Below, piece after piece: positions 32,743 to 42,123 of a stretch of DNA of 51,667 bases (positions within the stretch are counted from its first letter, which is position 1; every line of letters begins with the position of its first letter). The DNA is from Lachnospiraceae bacterium. Its GTDB lineage: Bacteria > Bacillota > Clostridia > Lachnospirales > Lachnospiraceae. The notes beneath the pieces are model-generated. The model was given only the letters and a program-made list of their open reading frames with translations. It was not told the origin of the DNA and made no database searches. The translations under genes and the position numbers were made by a program. The stretch lies in the NCBI GenBank assembly GCA_024680675.1, contig JAILBX010000271.1:1-51667 (forward strand), written 5' to 3'.

Positions 32743-34560
32743 ATGACAAATGCAGATCAAAGTAAAATAAGGAACTTTTGTATAATAGCTCATATAGATC
32801 ATGGAAAGTCCACTCTTGCAGACAGGATAATCGAGAGTACCGGACTTTTGACCAGCAGGGAAATGCAGGCTCAGGTCTTAGACAATATGGATCTTGAGAG
32901 GGAAAGAGGAATAACGATAAAATCCCAGGCAGTAAGAACCATATATAAGGCCAAGGATGGAAATGAGTATGTATTTAACCTTATTGATACACCGGGACAT
33001 GTGGACTTTAATTATGAGGTATCAAGGAGCCTTGCAGCCTGTGACGGGGCTATACTTGTGGTTGATGCCGCTCAGGGTATCGAAGCCCAGACCCTGGCTA
33101 ATGTTTATCTGGCCCTGGATCATGATCTCGATGTCTTCCCCGTGATAAATAAGATAGATCTGCCAAGTGCCGATCCTGACAGGGTAGTTAATGAGATAGA
33201 GGATGTGATCGGTATTGAAGCAATGGATGCTCCAAGGATATCTGCCAAGAACGGTATAGGTATAGATGAGGTTTTAGAGCAGGTTGTCGCAAAGATCCCA
33301 AGTCCGAAGGGAAATGCAGATGCTCCTCTAAAAGCCCTTATATTTGATTCAATATACGACTCCTATAAGGGGGCCATAGTTTTTATAAGACTTATGGATG
33401 GCAGGATAAGTCGTGGTACTCCTGTAAAGCTTATGGCTACAAAAGCGGAATTTGAAGTTGTGGAGGTGGGCTATTTTGGAGCGGGTCAGTTTATCCCCTG
33501 TGATGAATTGTCAGCGGGAATGGTCGGATATTTTACTGCGAGTATTAAGAATGTATCAGATACCAGGGTGGGAGATACGGTAACAAATTCCAAGGAACCC
33601 TGTGACAAGCCTCTTGCGGGCTATAAAAAAGTACTTTCAATGGTATACTGTGGTATGTATCCTGCAGACGGGGCTAAATACCCGGATCTAAGGGATGCTC
33701 TTGAGAAGCTTAAGCTTAATGACGCTTCCCTAAATTATGAACCTGAAACCTCCATTGCTCTGGGTTTTGGCTTCAGATGCGGATTTTTAGGCTTATTGCA
33801 TTTGGAGGTGGTACAGGAAAGACTGGAGAGAGAATATAATCTTGATCTGGTGACAACTGCTCCGGGAGTTATATATAAGGTATATAAAACCAATGGAAGT
33901 GTTATTGAGCTTACAAATCCTTCGAACCTTCCGGATCCCTCTGAAATAGACTATATGGAGGAACCGGTGGTAAATGCCGAGATCATGGTCACAAAGGAAT
34001 ATGTGGGACCTATTATGGAGCTTTGCCAGGAAAGAAGGGGAAAGTATATAAGCATGGAGTATATTGAGGCCAGCCGGGCACTTATAAAGTATGAGCTGCC
34101 CTTGAATGAGATAATCTATGATTTCTTTGATGCCCTTAAATCCAGATCCAGAGGCTATGCCTCCTTTGATTATGAGCTTAAGGGCTATGAAAGAGCTAAT
34201 CTCCTAAAGCTGGATATACTGGTAAATCATGAGGAGGTAGATGCCCTTTCCTTTATTGTTCATGCAGATACAGCATACGAAAGGGGAAGAAAGATGTGTG
34301 AAAAGCTAAAGGAGGAAATCCCGAGACATCTTTTTGAAATACCTATTCAGGCCGCTGTGGGAGGAAAGATAATTGCCAGAGAAACAGTAAAGGCAATGCG
34401 TAAGGATGTTTTGGCCAAGTGTTACGGAGGAGATATAACCCGTAAGAAGAAGCTTCTTGAAAAACAGAAGGAAGGCAAAAAGAGAATGCGTCAGATAGGT
34501 AATGTGGAGATACCTCAAAAGGCCTTTATGTCCGTTCTTAAGCTGGATGAGGATAAGTAA
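32743..34560 (+). CDS. lepA: Elongation factor 4 (LepA)
   Basis: Ribosome-associated GTPase, 605 residues. Visible are G1 AHIDHGKST, the switch I region [13 protein letters not shown]3 DTPGHVDF and G4 NKIDLP. Domains II, III and V follow, and the LepA-specific C-terminal domain ends in [24 protein letters not shown] (the basic tRNA-contacting tail, here split at residue limits). It is involved in late 30S assembly or translation initiation. It is coupled to hemW by TAATG. In many clostridia gpr and spoIIP lie between rpsT and lepA; they are absent here. Confidence 0.96.
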   Translation: MTNADQSKIRNFCIIAHIDHGKSTLADRIIESTGLLTSREMQAQVLDNMDLERERGITIKSQAVRTIYKAKDGNEYVFNLIDTPGHVDFNYEVSRSLAACDGAILVVDAAQGIEAQTLANVYLALDHDLDVFPVINKIDLPSADPDRVVNEIEDVIGIEAMDAPRISAKNGIGIDEVLEQVVAKIPSPKGNADAPLKALIFDSIYDSYKGAIVFIRLMDGRISRGTPVKLMATKAEFEVVEVGYFGAGQFIPCDELSAGMVGYFTASIKNVSDTRVGDTVTNSKEPCDKPLAGYKKVLSMVYCGMYPADGAKYPDLRDALEKLKLNDASLNYEPETSIALGFGFRCGFLGLLHLEVVQERLEREYNLDLVTTAPGVIYKVYKTNGSVIELTNPSNLPDPSEIDYMEEPVVNAEIMVTKEYVGPIMELCQERRGKYISMEYIEASRALIKYELPLNEIIYDFFDALKSRSRGYASFDYELKGYERANLLKLDILVNHEEVDALSFIVHADTAYERGRKMCEKLKEEIPRHLFEIPIQAAVGGKIIARETVKAMRKDVLAKCYGGDITRKKKLLEKQKEGKKRMRQIGNVEIPQKAFMSVLKLDEDK

Positions 34561-35732
34561 TGGGTAAAAGAAAGAAAATGGGTCTTTATATTCATATTCC
34601 CTTTTGTCTGAAAAAATGCAATTATTGTGACTTTGTGTCCTTTAAAGCAGATAATGAGACAAAGGAAAGCTATATGAAGGCCTTGCTTCTTGAATTAAGG
34701 GATATGCCTGAAAAATACTGCTTTGATCCCAAGGAGTATATTATAAGCTCTGTCTACATCGGGGGAGGAACACCAAGCACTATGGAAGGGAGTCAGATCT
34801 ATGAGCTCTTAAAAAGAGTGAGAGATAATTACAGACTTTCAAAGGATGCAGAGATCACAATAGAGATAAATCCCGGGACAGTTGAAAATGACAGTCTTGA
34901 AATTTACAGGCAGGCAGGCTTAAACCGTATAAGCATTGGTCTTCAGTCCGCAAATCCAAAGGAGCTGGCTCTTCTTGGAAGGATACACAGCTTTGAAGAT
35001 TTTAAAAAATGCTATCATATGGTAAGAAATAAGGGATTTGATAATGTTAATGTGGATATAATGACTGCTCTTCCGGGGCAGAGTCTTGAAAAGCTTGGTA
35101 ATACACTAAGGCAGCTTATGACCCTGGGGCCTGACCATATTTCAGCCTACAGTCTGATAATAGAGCCTGGTACTGCGTTTTATAAGGACTATTCAGAGGG
35201 AGGAAGTAGGGAGTCTGAGCTTCCCGGAGAAGAGGAGGAGAGAAGGCTATATTATTATACCAGGGATTTTCTGAAGGAATGGGGCTATCATCAATATGAG
35301 ATATCCAATTTTGCCAAAAAGGGAAAGGAAAGCAAACACAATTCCGCCTACTGGAGAAGGCAGCCTTATATAGGCCTTGGGTTAAATGCATCCAGTCTTA
35401 TGAAGGAGATCAGGTATAAAAATACCCCTTCTACGAAAGATTATCTAAAAGATTCCAATAATACTTCAAGTTTTGTCGAAAACATAGTATTATCTAAAGA
35501 GGAACAAATGGATGAGTTTATGTTTTTAGGTTTAAGAATGAACCGGGGTGTGTTTAAGGCTGACTTTGAAAGGCAATTTAATGCTTTGCTGCTTAAGAGA
35601 TACGGTGAGGTCATAAAAAAGCTTTTGAAAGAGGAGCTTATAGAAGAAGATAAGGAGAGGATCAGATTGACCTATAAGGGTATGGATTACGGGAATTACG
35701 TTTTTTCCAATTTTTACCTGGGGGATTATTAA
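34560..35732 (+). CDS. hemW: Radical SAM heme chaperone HemW
   Basis: 390 residues. The radical-SAM cluster motif is CLKKCNYC near residue 17-24 (IHIPFCLKKCNYCDF), which is the HemW form of CxxxCxxC. Further HemW blocks are SSVYIGGGTPS, RISIGLQS, VNVDIMTALPGQ and HQYEISNFAKKGKESKHN, with the HNxxYW-type motif seen as HNSAYW. The extra cysteine of true HemN is absent, so the protein is a heme-handling chaperone rather than coproporphyrinogen dehydrogenase. It starts inside the lepA stop. In many Firmicutes hrcA-grpE-dnaK follow; here an HD-GYP-like gene does. Confidence 0.93.
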   Translation: MGKRKKMGLYIHIPFCLKKCNYCDFVSFKADNETKESYMKALLLELRDMPEKYCFDPKEYIISSVYIGGGTPSTMEGSQIYELLKRVRDNYRLSKDAEITIEINPGTVENDSLEIYRQAGLNRISIGLQSANPKELALLGRIHSFEDFKKCYHMVRNKGFDNVNVDIMTALPGQSLEKLGNTLRQLMTLGPDHISAYSLIIEPGTAFYKDYSEGGSRESELPGEEEERRLYYYTRDFLKEWGYHQYEISNFAKKGKESKHNSAYWRRQPYIGLGLNASSLMKEIRYKNTPSTKDYLKDSNNTSSFVENIVLSKEEQMDEFMFLGLRMNRGVFKADFERQFNALLLKRYGEVIKKLLKEELIEEDKERIRLTYKGMDYGNYVFSNFYLGDY

Positions 35733-35753
35733 GCCGGATCCCTATGGCTTTTT
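35731..35753 (+). terminator. Weak terminator after hemW
   Basis: AAGCC (35731-35735) with GGCTT (35746-35750) followed by TTT. The stem is only 5 bp and the T-run short. Confidence 0.4.
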
Positions 35754-35780
35754 GATCAGTAATATGAGAGGTGGAAGCTT

Positions 35781-36884
35781 ATGCTGTTTGTTAAAACAGA
35801 AGAATTAAAAGAAGGAATGAGGCTTGCAAAGCCGATTTTCAACAAAAAAGGGGTGCTTTTGTATGATACCGATTCCAAGCTTACAAAGCAGGGAATAGAT
35901 TCGGTAAAGAATTTTGGATTGCTGGGTATATATATACTGGAGCCGGCAGAGCCCTGTCCTCCATGGACAGAGGAAGACAGAGAGTTTGAAAGATTTCAGA
36001 CCGTATCGGTCTTTACCATTGAAGAAGAGCTCTTAAGCATGGTGAATCAAAAAAGGACCAAGAGTCTGAACATATTTGTTGATAAGATCATAAGCATGTA
36101 CGGAAGGCTTGATCATAAGATAAACTTTGCCCAGAATTTAAGAAGCAAGGAGGATTATATCTATAAGCATTCTCTTAATGTGGCTATAATCTGCGCTATG
36201 CTGTGTTATAAACTGGCTTTCAGAAATGAGGTTCAATTTGAATGTGTCATGTCCGCCATCTGCCATGAGGTAGGGAAGCTGGAAATGCCTCAGGAGATCG
36301 TTGACAATGCCAAAGACAGGGCAGAGTTAAATGGGCTTTTTGCCAAGTATGAGCAGGCAGGGGTAAAGGTCATAGAGAGTTCCATTGTAAGCAGACCTAC
36401 GGTAAAGAGAAATGTTCAGCAGGCCCAGATCGTCAGGGATGCGGTGGAACATTTAAAACCCATAGGTCACATGAAGATAATAAACGGAGCCAGGGTTTTG
36501 GCCGTGGCAGATACCTTTGATACCCTTACTGGAATGAGCTTAAAGGGAGAGGAGCCTCTGACCTCTGTAGGAGCTTTGAAATACCTGATCAAGCATAATG
36601 ATAAATACGATCCCGCTGTAGTTGATGCACTGGTTGAATGCATAAACTTCCTTCCGGAAGGCTGCAGTGTGGAGCTTACAAACGGTGAAAAGGGTCTGAT
36701 AATCACAGCCAATGAAATGGATATTTTCAGGCCTGTGGTCCTTAGCTATAACGATAACCGACTTATAGATCTAAGAAGCTCGGGAATAATAGACAATCTT
36801 AAGGTGGAGGATACTATTAAGAAGTTTGATGAAAGGCATATTGTGGATCCTGACACCATTGCTGCAGCAAAGGCAGGCTTATAA
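35781..36884 (+). CDS. Degenerate HD-GYP domain protein
   Basis: 367 residues, cytoplasmic. The N-terminal part (about 1-70) resembles the small domain found before HD-GYP modules (VKTEELKEGMRLAKPIFNKKGVLLYD). The HD-GYP core is about 95-290: H130 in YKHSLNVAI is present, but the catalytic HD is H162-E163 in ICHEVGKLEMP. The later HHE and GYP motifs are missing, while ARVLAVADTFDTLTGM is well kept. Loss of the metal-binding Asp and of GYP suggests a binding or regulatory protein rather than an active cyclic-di-GMP phosphodiesterase. A strong site GAGGTGG precedes the ATG. It converges on dprA with 37 bases between. Confidence 0.82.
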   Translation: MLFVKTEELKEGMRLAKPIFNKKGVLLYDTDSKLTKQGIDSVKNFGLLGIYILEPAEPCPPWTEEDREFERFQTVSVFTIEEELLSMVNQKRTKSLNIFVDKIISMYGRLDHKINFAQNLRSKEDYIYKHSLNVAIICAMLCYKLAFRNEVQFECVMSAICHEVGKLEMPQEIVDNAKDRAELNGLFAKYEQAGVKVIESSIVSRPTVKRNVQQAQIVRDAVEHLKPIGHMKIINGARVLAVADTFDTLTGMSLKGEEPLTSVGALKYLIKHNDKYDPAVVDALVECINFLPEGCSVELTNGEKGLIITANEMDIFRPVVLSYNDNRLIDLRSSGIIDNLKVEDTIKKFDERHIVDPDTIAAAKAGL

Positions 36885-36921
36885 TGGGTTAAGAAATCAG
36901 GGCTCTCTATAAATTTTCTGC

Positions 36922-38040
36922 TTAATTTTTTACATAAGTGTCCTTACCAAGCTCCTTGATCAGACCCTTCATAAGAAGCCCCATTAGCGCCTCTATAAGC
37001 TCAGAGATCTCAAGGGAGCTTTCAATACATATTTCTTCTATGTTTTTTGGATCAAGATCAATATGGGAATATATTATAGCCTCTGTTTTAGACAGTCCGA
37101 TGTCAGGCCTGTCTGAGACCGGGCTTTTTTCTTTTTCCGGGCTTAAAGGATCATCTGTTTTAATGTGATCCGGAATAAGTATATCCAGTATGTCATCGGC
37201 GCTTGCCACGGGGAAGGCACCCTGCTTCCAGAAATTTATGCAGCCCTCGCTTAGGGGATCGGTTATTCTTCCCGGAACTATGGCTATATCCTTGCCCTGA
37301 TCAAGAGCCATATCAACAGTTATCCCCGTTCCGGATTTGGATCTTGCCTCTATTACAACGACTATATCGGAAAGAGCGGATATTATCCTGTTTCTTACAG
37401 GGAAAAGGTTGGATTTGGGAGGAGTTTTGGGGGGATATTCAGATATTAAGCCTCCCTCCCTTTCAAGTCTTTCATATAAGATCCTGTTGCCGGGGGGATA
37501 GCAAATGTCTATGCCGCAGCCAAGTACCCCATAGCTTTTACCCTTTGCGTCTAAACAGGACATCTGTGATATGCCGTCAATACCATAGGCCATACCGCTT
37601 ATGACGGAGACACCGGCCTTTGCCAGATCTCTTCCGAAGTCGGCGGCCACACTTCTTCCGTATTGGGAGCAGTTCCTTGCACCTATAAGGGCTGCGCTTG
37701 GGACGCTGTCTTGTGGGAGCTTACCCTTAACGAAGAGAGCAAAGGGGTGTCCCTTAATATTTTTAAGTCTTTTAGGATAGTCCCCGGAATAATGCGGAAT
37801 AAAACGAATGCCGCTTTTTTGAAATTTTTCATATTCTTTCTCGGGTTTGTAGCCGTCCCTGCTTTTTATTATTATGTCTGCTGTCTTTGAGTTTATGCCT
37901 TCAAACTTTATAAGGTCTGACTTATTCATTTCAAAGATCCTCCTGCTGGATCCGGCATTTTCAAGCAGTGTTGTCATGGGTCTGAAACAGCTGTTTCTTA
38001 AACAGGCCCACCAATAGTCAAAAATTATATCTTCAGTCAT
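36922..38040 (-). CDS. dprA: DNA-processing protein DprA
   Basis: 372 residues. Loads RecA on single-stranded DNA taken up in transformation. An N-terminal SAM-like/HhH region (about 1-65) is followed by the Rossmann-like DprA core (about 70-285), with ALIGARNCSQYGRSVA, ISGMAYGIDGISQ and SGTGITVDMALDQGKDIAIVPG. The C-terminal winged helix is about 315-370 (SKTEAIIYSHID). AAGGAT precedes the ATG. It follows comM after 9 bases on the minus strand, so the two are co-transcribed. In Bacillus dprA reads in the same direction as topA; here it is inverted. Confidence 0.95.
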   Translation of the reverse strand: MTEDIIFDYWWACLRNSCFRPMTTLLENAGSSRRIFEMNKSDLIKFEGINSKTADIIIKSRDGYKPEKEYEKFQKSGIRFIPHYSGDYPKRLKNIKGHPFALFVKGKLPQDSVPSAALIGARNCSQYGRSVAADFGRDLAKAGVSVISGMAYGIDGISQMSCLDAKGKSYGVLGCGIDICYPPGNRILYERLEREGGLISEYPPKTPPKSNLFPVRNRIISALSDIVVVIEARSKSGTGITVDMALDQGKDIAIVPGRITDPLSEGCINFWKQGAFPVASADDILDILIPDHIKTDDPLSPEKEKSPVSDRPDIGLSKTEAIIYSHIDLDPKNIEEICIESSLEISELIEALMGLLMKGLIKELGKDTYVKN

Positions 38041-38049
38041 TTTTTATCC

Positions 38050-39570
38050 TTATATCTCAAAATTTTTGTTAAGATGCATAGCTTCGGTAAGAGAGGCTAT
38101 GCTTATCTTTTCTTCCTCCTTCATATCAGCCACAGTCCTTGCTATCTTTAATATCTTGTGGCAGGAGCGGGCTGAAATATCCATTTTTTTCAGAGATTTT
38201 TTAAGAAAGCTCTCCTCCTTTTCCCCAAGAGAGCAGTAGCTTTTAATATTCTCCGCTGTCATTTTGGAGTTAAATAATACACCGCCTTCCCCGAATCTTT
38301 TCTTTTGGATAAAGCGGGTCTTTTCAACTCTTTCCCTTATATCGGAGGAGCTTTCGTTTGTCGGGATCTTATCGGGAAAGAGATCCTCTATTTTTAAAGG
38401 ATTGACATTTAAGCATATGTCTATCCTGTCAAGAAGAGGTCTGCTAAGCCTGCTTAAGTATCTCTTAATGGCAGGCAGGGAGCAGTTACATTTATTTCTG
38501 TCGGGGTAGGCTCCGCAGGGACAGGGATTCATGGCCGCAACCAGCATGAATTCCGCAGGATAGATATAGCTGCCCTGATTACGCTCTATTGTGACCTTTC
38601 CATCCTCCAGGGGCTGTCTCAGAACCTCCAGGGAAGCTCTTGAAAATTCCGGGAGTTCGTCCAAAAAAAGCACACCTCTGTCAGCATAGGAAACTGCACC
38701 GGGCTTTATTCTGGCTCCTCCGCCTATCATACCGATGTCGGTGATGGTGTGATGGGGGGAGATGAAGGGACGCTCGGTGATGATACCGCCCTTTCCGGGA
38801 AGCTTTCCGGCAACGCTGTATATTTTGGTGACTTCAAGACTTTCATTCTTTGAAAGAAGGGGCATAATAGTTGGAATGCATTTGGCTATCATGCTTTTTC
38901 CGGAGCCCGGAGGCCCCACCATTAAAACGTTGTGCATTCCGCTGACCGCAACTTCTATTCCCCGTCTTATGACCTTCTGGCCCGAAACATATTTGAAATC
39001 GGCCGGGGAGCTGTTATCTGAAGGCAAAATATCCGTAACCCTTTCGGGGGAAAGTTTGATCTCATCATTGAGATAGGAAGCAAGCTCCTTGAGATTATTG
39101 GGAGCTATTATATCTATTTCCTCCACTATGGCGGCTTCTGCCAGATTATCCCTTGCCACAATACATCTTTTTATTTTTTCTTTTTTGGCGTTTAAGACTA
39201 TGGGCAGTATGCCTTCAACCCCCTTTATCTCGCCGTTTAAGGTAAGCTCACCTATAAAGACTGTATCCTTTACAAGCTTGTCATCCACCTGTCCTGTTGT
39301 AATAAGAATTGCTATTGCCATGGCAAGATCATAGCCGGTCTTTGATTTTCTGATATCTCCGGGAGCAAGATTTAAAGTCACATGCTTTACAGGAAAGAAA
39401 AAGCCGGAATTTTTGATTGCTGTCCTGACCCTTTCCTTTGCTTCCCTGACCTCGACTCCCAGATAGCCTACCAGTTCAAATACCGGCATGCCCTCAGACA
39501 CATCTGCTTCGACCCTGACCAGATAGCTTTCTATTCCGCTTATACCGGCGGATAATACATAGTTAAACAT
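38050..39570 (-). CDS. comM: YifB/ComM family Mg-chelatase-like AAA+ ATPase
   Basis: 506 residues. In other bacteria ComM is a helicase that promotes branch migration during natural transformation. The N-terminal Lon-protease-like domain (about 1-165) is followed by the AAA+ module, with Walker A GPPGSGKS near residue 220 and Walker B GVLFLDELPEF near 300. The AMNPCPCGAYPD...CNCS cysteine cluster is also present, as is the C-terminal helical Mg-chelatase domain from about 410. AAGGAGG lies about 12 bases before the ATG, a long spacing. It is first in the comM-dprA operon. Confidence 0.93.
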   Translation of the reverse strand: MFNYVLSAGISGIESYLVRVEADVSEGMPVFELVGYLGVEVREAKERVRTAIKNSGFFFPVKHVTLNLAPGDIRKSKTGYDLAMAIAILITTGQVDDKLVKDTVFIGELTLNGEIKGVEGILPIVLNAKKEKIKRCIVARDNLAEAAIVEEIDIIAPNNLKELASYLNDEIKLSPERVTDILPSDNSSPADFKYVSGQKVIRRGIEVAVSGMHNVLMVGPPGSGKSMIAKCIPTIMPLLSKNESLEVTKIYSVAGKLPGKGGIITERPFISPHHTITDIGMIGGGARIKPGAVSYADRGVLFLDELPEFSRASLEVLRQPLEDGKVTIERNQGSYIYPAEFMLVAAMNPCPCGAYPDRNKCNCSLPAIKRYLSRLSRPLLDRIDICLNVNPLKIEDLFPDKIPTNESSSDIRERVEKTRFIQKKRFGEGGVLFNSKMTAENIKSYCSLGEKEESFLKKSLKKMDISARSCHKILKIARTVADMKEEEKISIASLTEAMHLNKNFEI

Positions 39571-39651
39571 CTGATGCCAAGTCCTCCTTATATTCTTTTG
39601 TAAGTTTTAGAGGCGCCTTTTATTGCCGGCTTTCTACTCCGGGTAAGGGGT

Positions 39652-39680
39652 ATTCTAGAGCCCTTTTTTCTCTATTTCAA
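39652..39680 (-). promoter_or_regulatory. Sigma-A promoter of comM-dprA
   Basis: On the minus strand: TTGAAA (plus 39675-39680), 17-base spacer, TAGAAT (plus 39652-39657). The start would leave a leader of about 75 bases before comM. Confidence 0.75.
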
Positions 39681-39861
39681 GTCCTTATGAGAAATTAAAA
39701 AAACTTCGTAAAATATAGATAAAAATGCCTTTTATTAAGGGCTTATACTTTGGAAGGAGAAAGGGGTGTCATTAAAAAAAAGCTTAAATGATCAGAAAAA
39801 ATTTGGCTATTTTTTTGGGGGCCTGATTTAAGAGTAAAATTAGAGTAATTATTTCTTATAC

Positions 39862-39891
39862 TTGACGAAAATAAAAATTATGGTGTATATT
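39862..39891 (+). promoter_or_regulatory. Sigma-A promoter of topA
   Basis: TTGACG (39862-39867), 18-base spacer, TATATT (39886-39891). The leader to the topA start is about 62 bases. Confidence 0.7.
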
Positions 39892-39960
39892 GTCGAATGT
39901 TGAATATTTTCAGATTCAAAAGCATTTAAGTCTGACAATTTTATATAAATGGAGGTTTTT

Positions 39961-42048
39961 ATGGCAAGCAATCTTGTGATAGTGGAGTCTCCCGCAAAGG
40001 TAAAGACAATAAAAAAATTTTTAGGTTCCTCTTATGAGGTTATGGCCAGTAACGGTCATGTCAGGGATCTGCCTAAAAGTCAGCTGGGATTTGATCCGGA
40101 AAATGATTATGAGCCCAAATATATTACCATCAGAGGCAAGGGTGAGCTTCTTGCAGCCTTACGAAAGGCTGCAAAAAAAGCTGACAAAATTTATCTGGCA
40201 ACTGACCCTGACCGTGAGGGAGAGGCTATATCCTGGCATCTTTTAAAGGCCTTGAAGCTGGAAGGGAAGACAGTAAAAAGGATCACCTTTAACGAGATCA
40301 CCAAAAATGCCGTAAAGGAATCATTAAAGAATGCAAGAACAATAGATATGGGTCTGGTAAATGCCCAGCAGGCCAGGAGGATCCTGGACAGAATGGTGGG
40401 CTATAGGATATCTCCCCTTTTATGGGCCAAGGTAAAGAGAGGCCTGAGTGCAGGAAGGGTACAATCAGTGGCTTTGAGGATCGTTTGCGACAGAGAGGCT
40501 GAGATAGATGCTTTTATACCCAGGGAATACTGGACTCTGGATGTGAATCTGAACATAAAGGGTGAAAAAAAGCCCATAAGTGTTCATTATGCCGGATCCG
40601 GGGACAAAAAATCGGAAATAGCTTCAAAGGAAGAGCTGGATAAAATAAAGAAAGAACTGGAAAAGGCAAAATATAAGGTTTCGGAAGTAAAGAAGGGTCA
40701 AAGACTTAAAAAGCCCCCCCTTGCCTTTACCACCTCAACCCTTCAGCAGGAAGCCAGTAAGAATTTGAATTTTTCCACTCAGAAGACTATGAGGATAGCT
40801 CAGCAGCTTTATGAAGGAGTGGACGTTAAAGGGGAAGGGACTGTAGGTCTTATATCCTATCTGCGTACAGATTCCACCAGAGTTTCAGATGAAGCAAAGG
40901 AGCTGGCAAAGAGCTTTATAAGTGAGAATTACGGTGAAGACTATCTTGGTTCATCCGAAGAAAAATCTAAGGAAAAGAAAAATGTTCAGGATGCCCACGA
41001 GGCCATAAGACCTACGGATCCTGCAAGAACCCCGACTAAAATAAAGGAATCCCTATCAAGAGATCAGCTAAGACTTTATGCTCTTATATGGAAGCGTTTT
41101 GTGGCAAGCAGGATGTCGGCAGCGGTTTTTGATACCATTGCAGTAAAAATTACAGCAGGAGACCACAGATTTGCCATATCCTCTCAAAGTCTTAAGTTTG
41201 ATGGCTTTATGAGTGTGTATACAGAAAGCGAGGAGGAAGGAGATAAGAATAAGGCAAAATTAAATTCTATATCCACGGAAAGCATCCTGAGCTTTGATTC
41301 CTATGATGAAAAACAGCATTTCACCCAGCCAAGCGCTCATTTTACCGAGGCTTCCTTAGTTAAGGCTTTGGAGGAGCTTGGCATAGGAAGGCCAAGTACC
41401 TATGCTCCCACAATTACAACCCTTCTTGCCAGAAGGTATGTGGCAAAGGATGGGAAAAACCTTTTTGTTACCGAGCTTGGTGAGGCAGTCAATAAGATAA
41501 TGACAGATTCCTTTTCGAGTATTGTTGACAAGGATTTTACAGCTAATATGGAGATCCTCTTAGATAATGTGGAAGAGGGAACAGTAGACTGGAAGACAAT
41601 AATATCAAATTTTTATCCTGATCTTGATGAGGCGGTAAAGATTGCAGAAGAGCAGCTTGAAAAGGTTACGATAAGAGATGAAGAAACCGATATAATATGT
41701 GACCTCTGTGGAAGAAACATGGTTATAAAGTACGGTCCCCACGGAAAATTCCTTGCCTGTCCCGGCTTTCCCGAGTGTAAAAACACCAAGCCATATCTTG
41801 AAAAGATAGGGGTAAAATGCCCCAAGTGCGGTAAAGAGATAGTGATAAGGAGATCCAAAAAAGGAAGAAGATTTTACGGATGCGAGGGTGGCCCTGAATG
41901 TGACTTTATGGTATGGCAGAAGCCTACAAATACCCGCTGCGAAAAGTGTGGAAGCATGATGGTGGAAAAGGGTAATAAGCTTCAGTGCATAAATGAGGAA
42001 TGCAAGTTCATAAAAGCAAAGGATAAAGAGGAGGTAAATGAAGGATAG
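39961..42048 (+). CDS. topA: DNA topoisomerase I
   Basis: Type IA topoisomerase relaxing negative supercoils, 695 residues. The start is ATG 39961, with GGAGG directly upstream; an in-frame ATG at 39949 overlaps that site. Toprim domain: NLVIVESPAKVKTIKKFLG and the acidic triad in ATDPDREGEAISWH. The catalytic Tyr is Y300 in GLISYLRTDSTR. Three C-terminal zinc fingers follow: CDLCG...CPGFPEC, CPKCG...CEGGPEC and CEKCG...CINEEC (about 580-685). codY follows after 75 bases. The trmFO, xerC and hslVU genes usual between them in Bacillus are missing. Confidence 0.97.
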   Translation: MASNLVIVESPAKVKTIKKFLGSSYEVMASNGHVRDLPKSQLGFDPENDYEPKYITIRGKGELLAALRKAAKKADKIYLATDPDREGEAISWHLLKALKLEGKTVKRITFNEITKNAVKESLKNARTIDMGLVNAQQARRILDRMVGYRISPLLWAKVKRGLSAGRVQSVALRIVCDREAEIDAFIPREYWTLDVNLNIKGEKKPISVHYAGSGDKKSEIASKEELDKIKKELEKAKYKVSEVKKGQRLKKPPLAFTTSTLQQEASKNLNFSTQKTMRIAQQLYEGVDVKGEGTVGLISYLRTDSTRVSDEAKELAKSFISENYGEDYLGSSEEKSKEKKNVQDAHEAIRPTDPARTPTKIKESLSRDQLRLYALIWKRFVASRMSAAVFDTIAVKITAGDHRFAISSQSLKFDGFMSVYTESEEEGDKNKAKLNSISTESILSFDSYDEKQHFTQPSAHFTEASLVKALEELGIGRPSTYAPTITTLLARRYVAKDGKNLFVTELGEAVNKIMTDSFSSIVDKDFTANMEILLDNVEEGTVDWKTIISNFYPDLDEAVKIAEEQLEKVTIRDEETDIICDLCGRNMVIKYGPHGKFLACPGFPECKNTKPYLEKIGVKCPKCGKEIVIRRSKKGRRFYGCEGGPECDFMVWQKPTNTRCEKCGSMMVEKGNKLQCINEECKFIKAKDKEEVNEG

Positions 42049-42072
42049 GATTAAAAATGTCAGACAATTCTG

Positions 42073-42101
42073 TTGATATTTTTGTCACCTTGTGATATAA
42101 T
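42073..42101 (+). promoter_or_regulatory. Sigma-A promoter of codY
   Basis: TTGATA (42073-42078), 17-base spacer, perfect TATAAT (42096-42101) with an extended TG at 42093-42094. Start near 42108, only about 16 bases before the codY ATG. Confidence 0.85.
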
Positions 42102-42123
42102 CTTGTAAAAGAAAGGCTGGAAT

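Larger units (their letters stand above)
39571..39960. other. Divergent intergenic region between comM and topA
   Basis: 390 bases without a recognised gene. It holds the minus-strand comM promoter (39652-39680) and the plus-strand topA promoter (39862-39891). Between them is an AT-rich stretch with AAGGAG before a GTG-initiated frame of 21 codons (39766-39831), plus a short inverted repeat TCATT/AATGA at about 39769-39791. Nothing else is evident. Confidence 0.7.

Noticed and set aside
34560-35732. HemN coproporphyrinogen dehydrogenase
   Set aside because: The position after lepA, the CLKKCNYC motif without the extra HemN cysteine, and the HNSAYW block indicate HemW instead.
39902-39916. 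Possible CodY box (TATTTTCAGATT) before topA
   Set aside because: About five mismatches to the 15-base consensus, which is expected often in AT-rich DNA.
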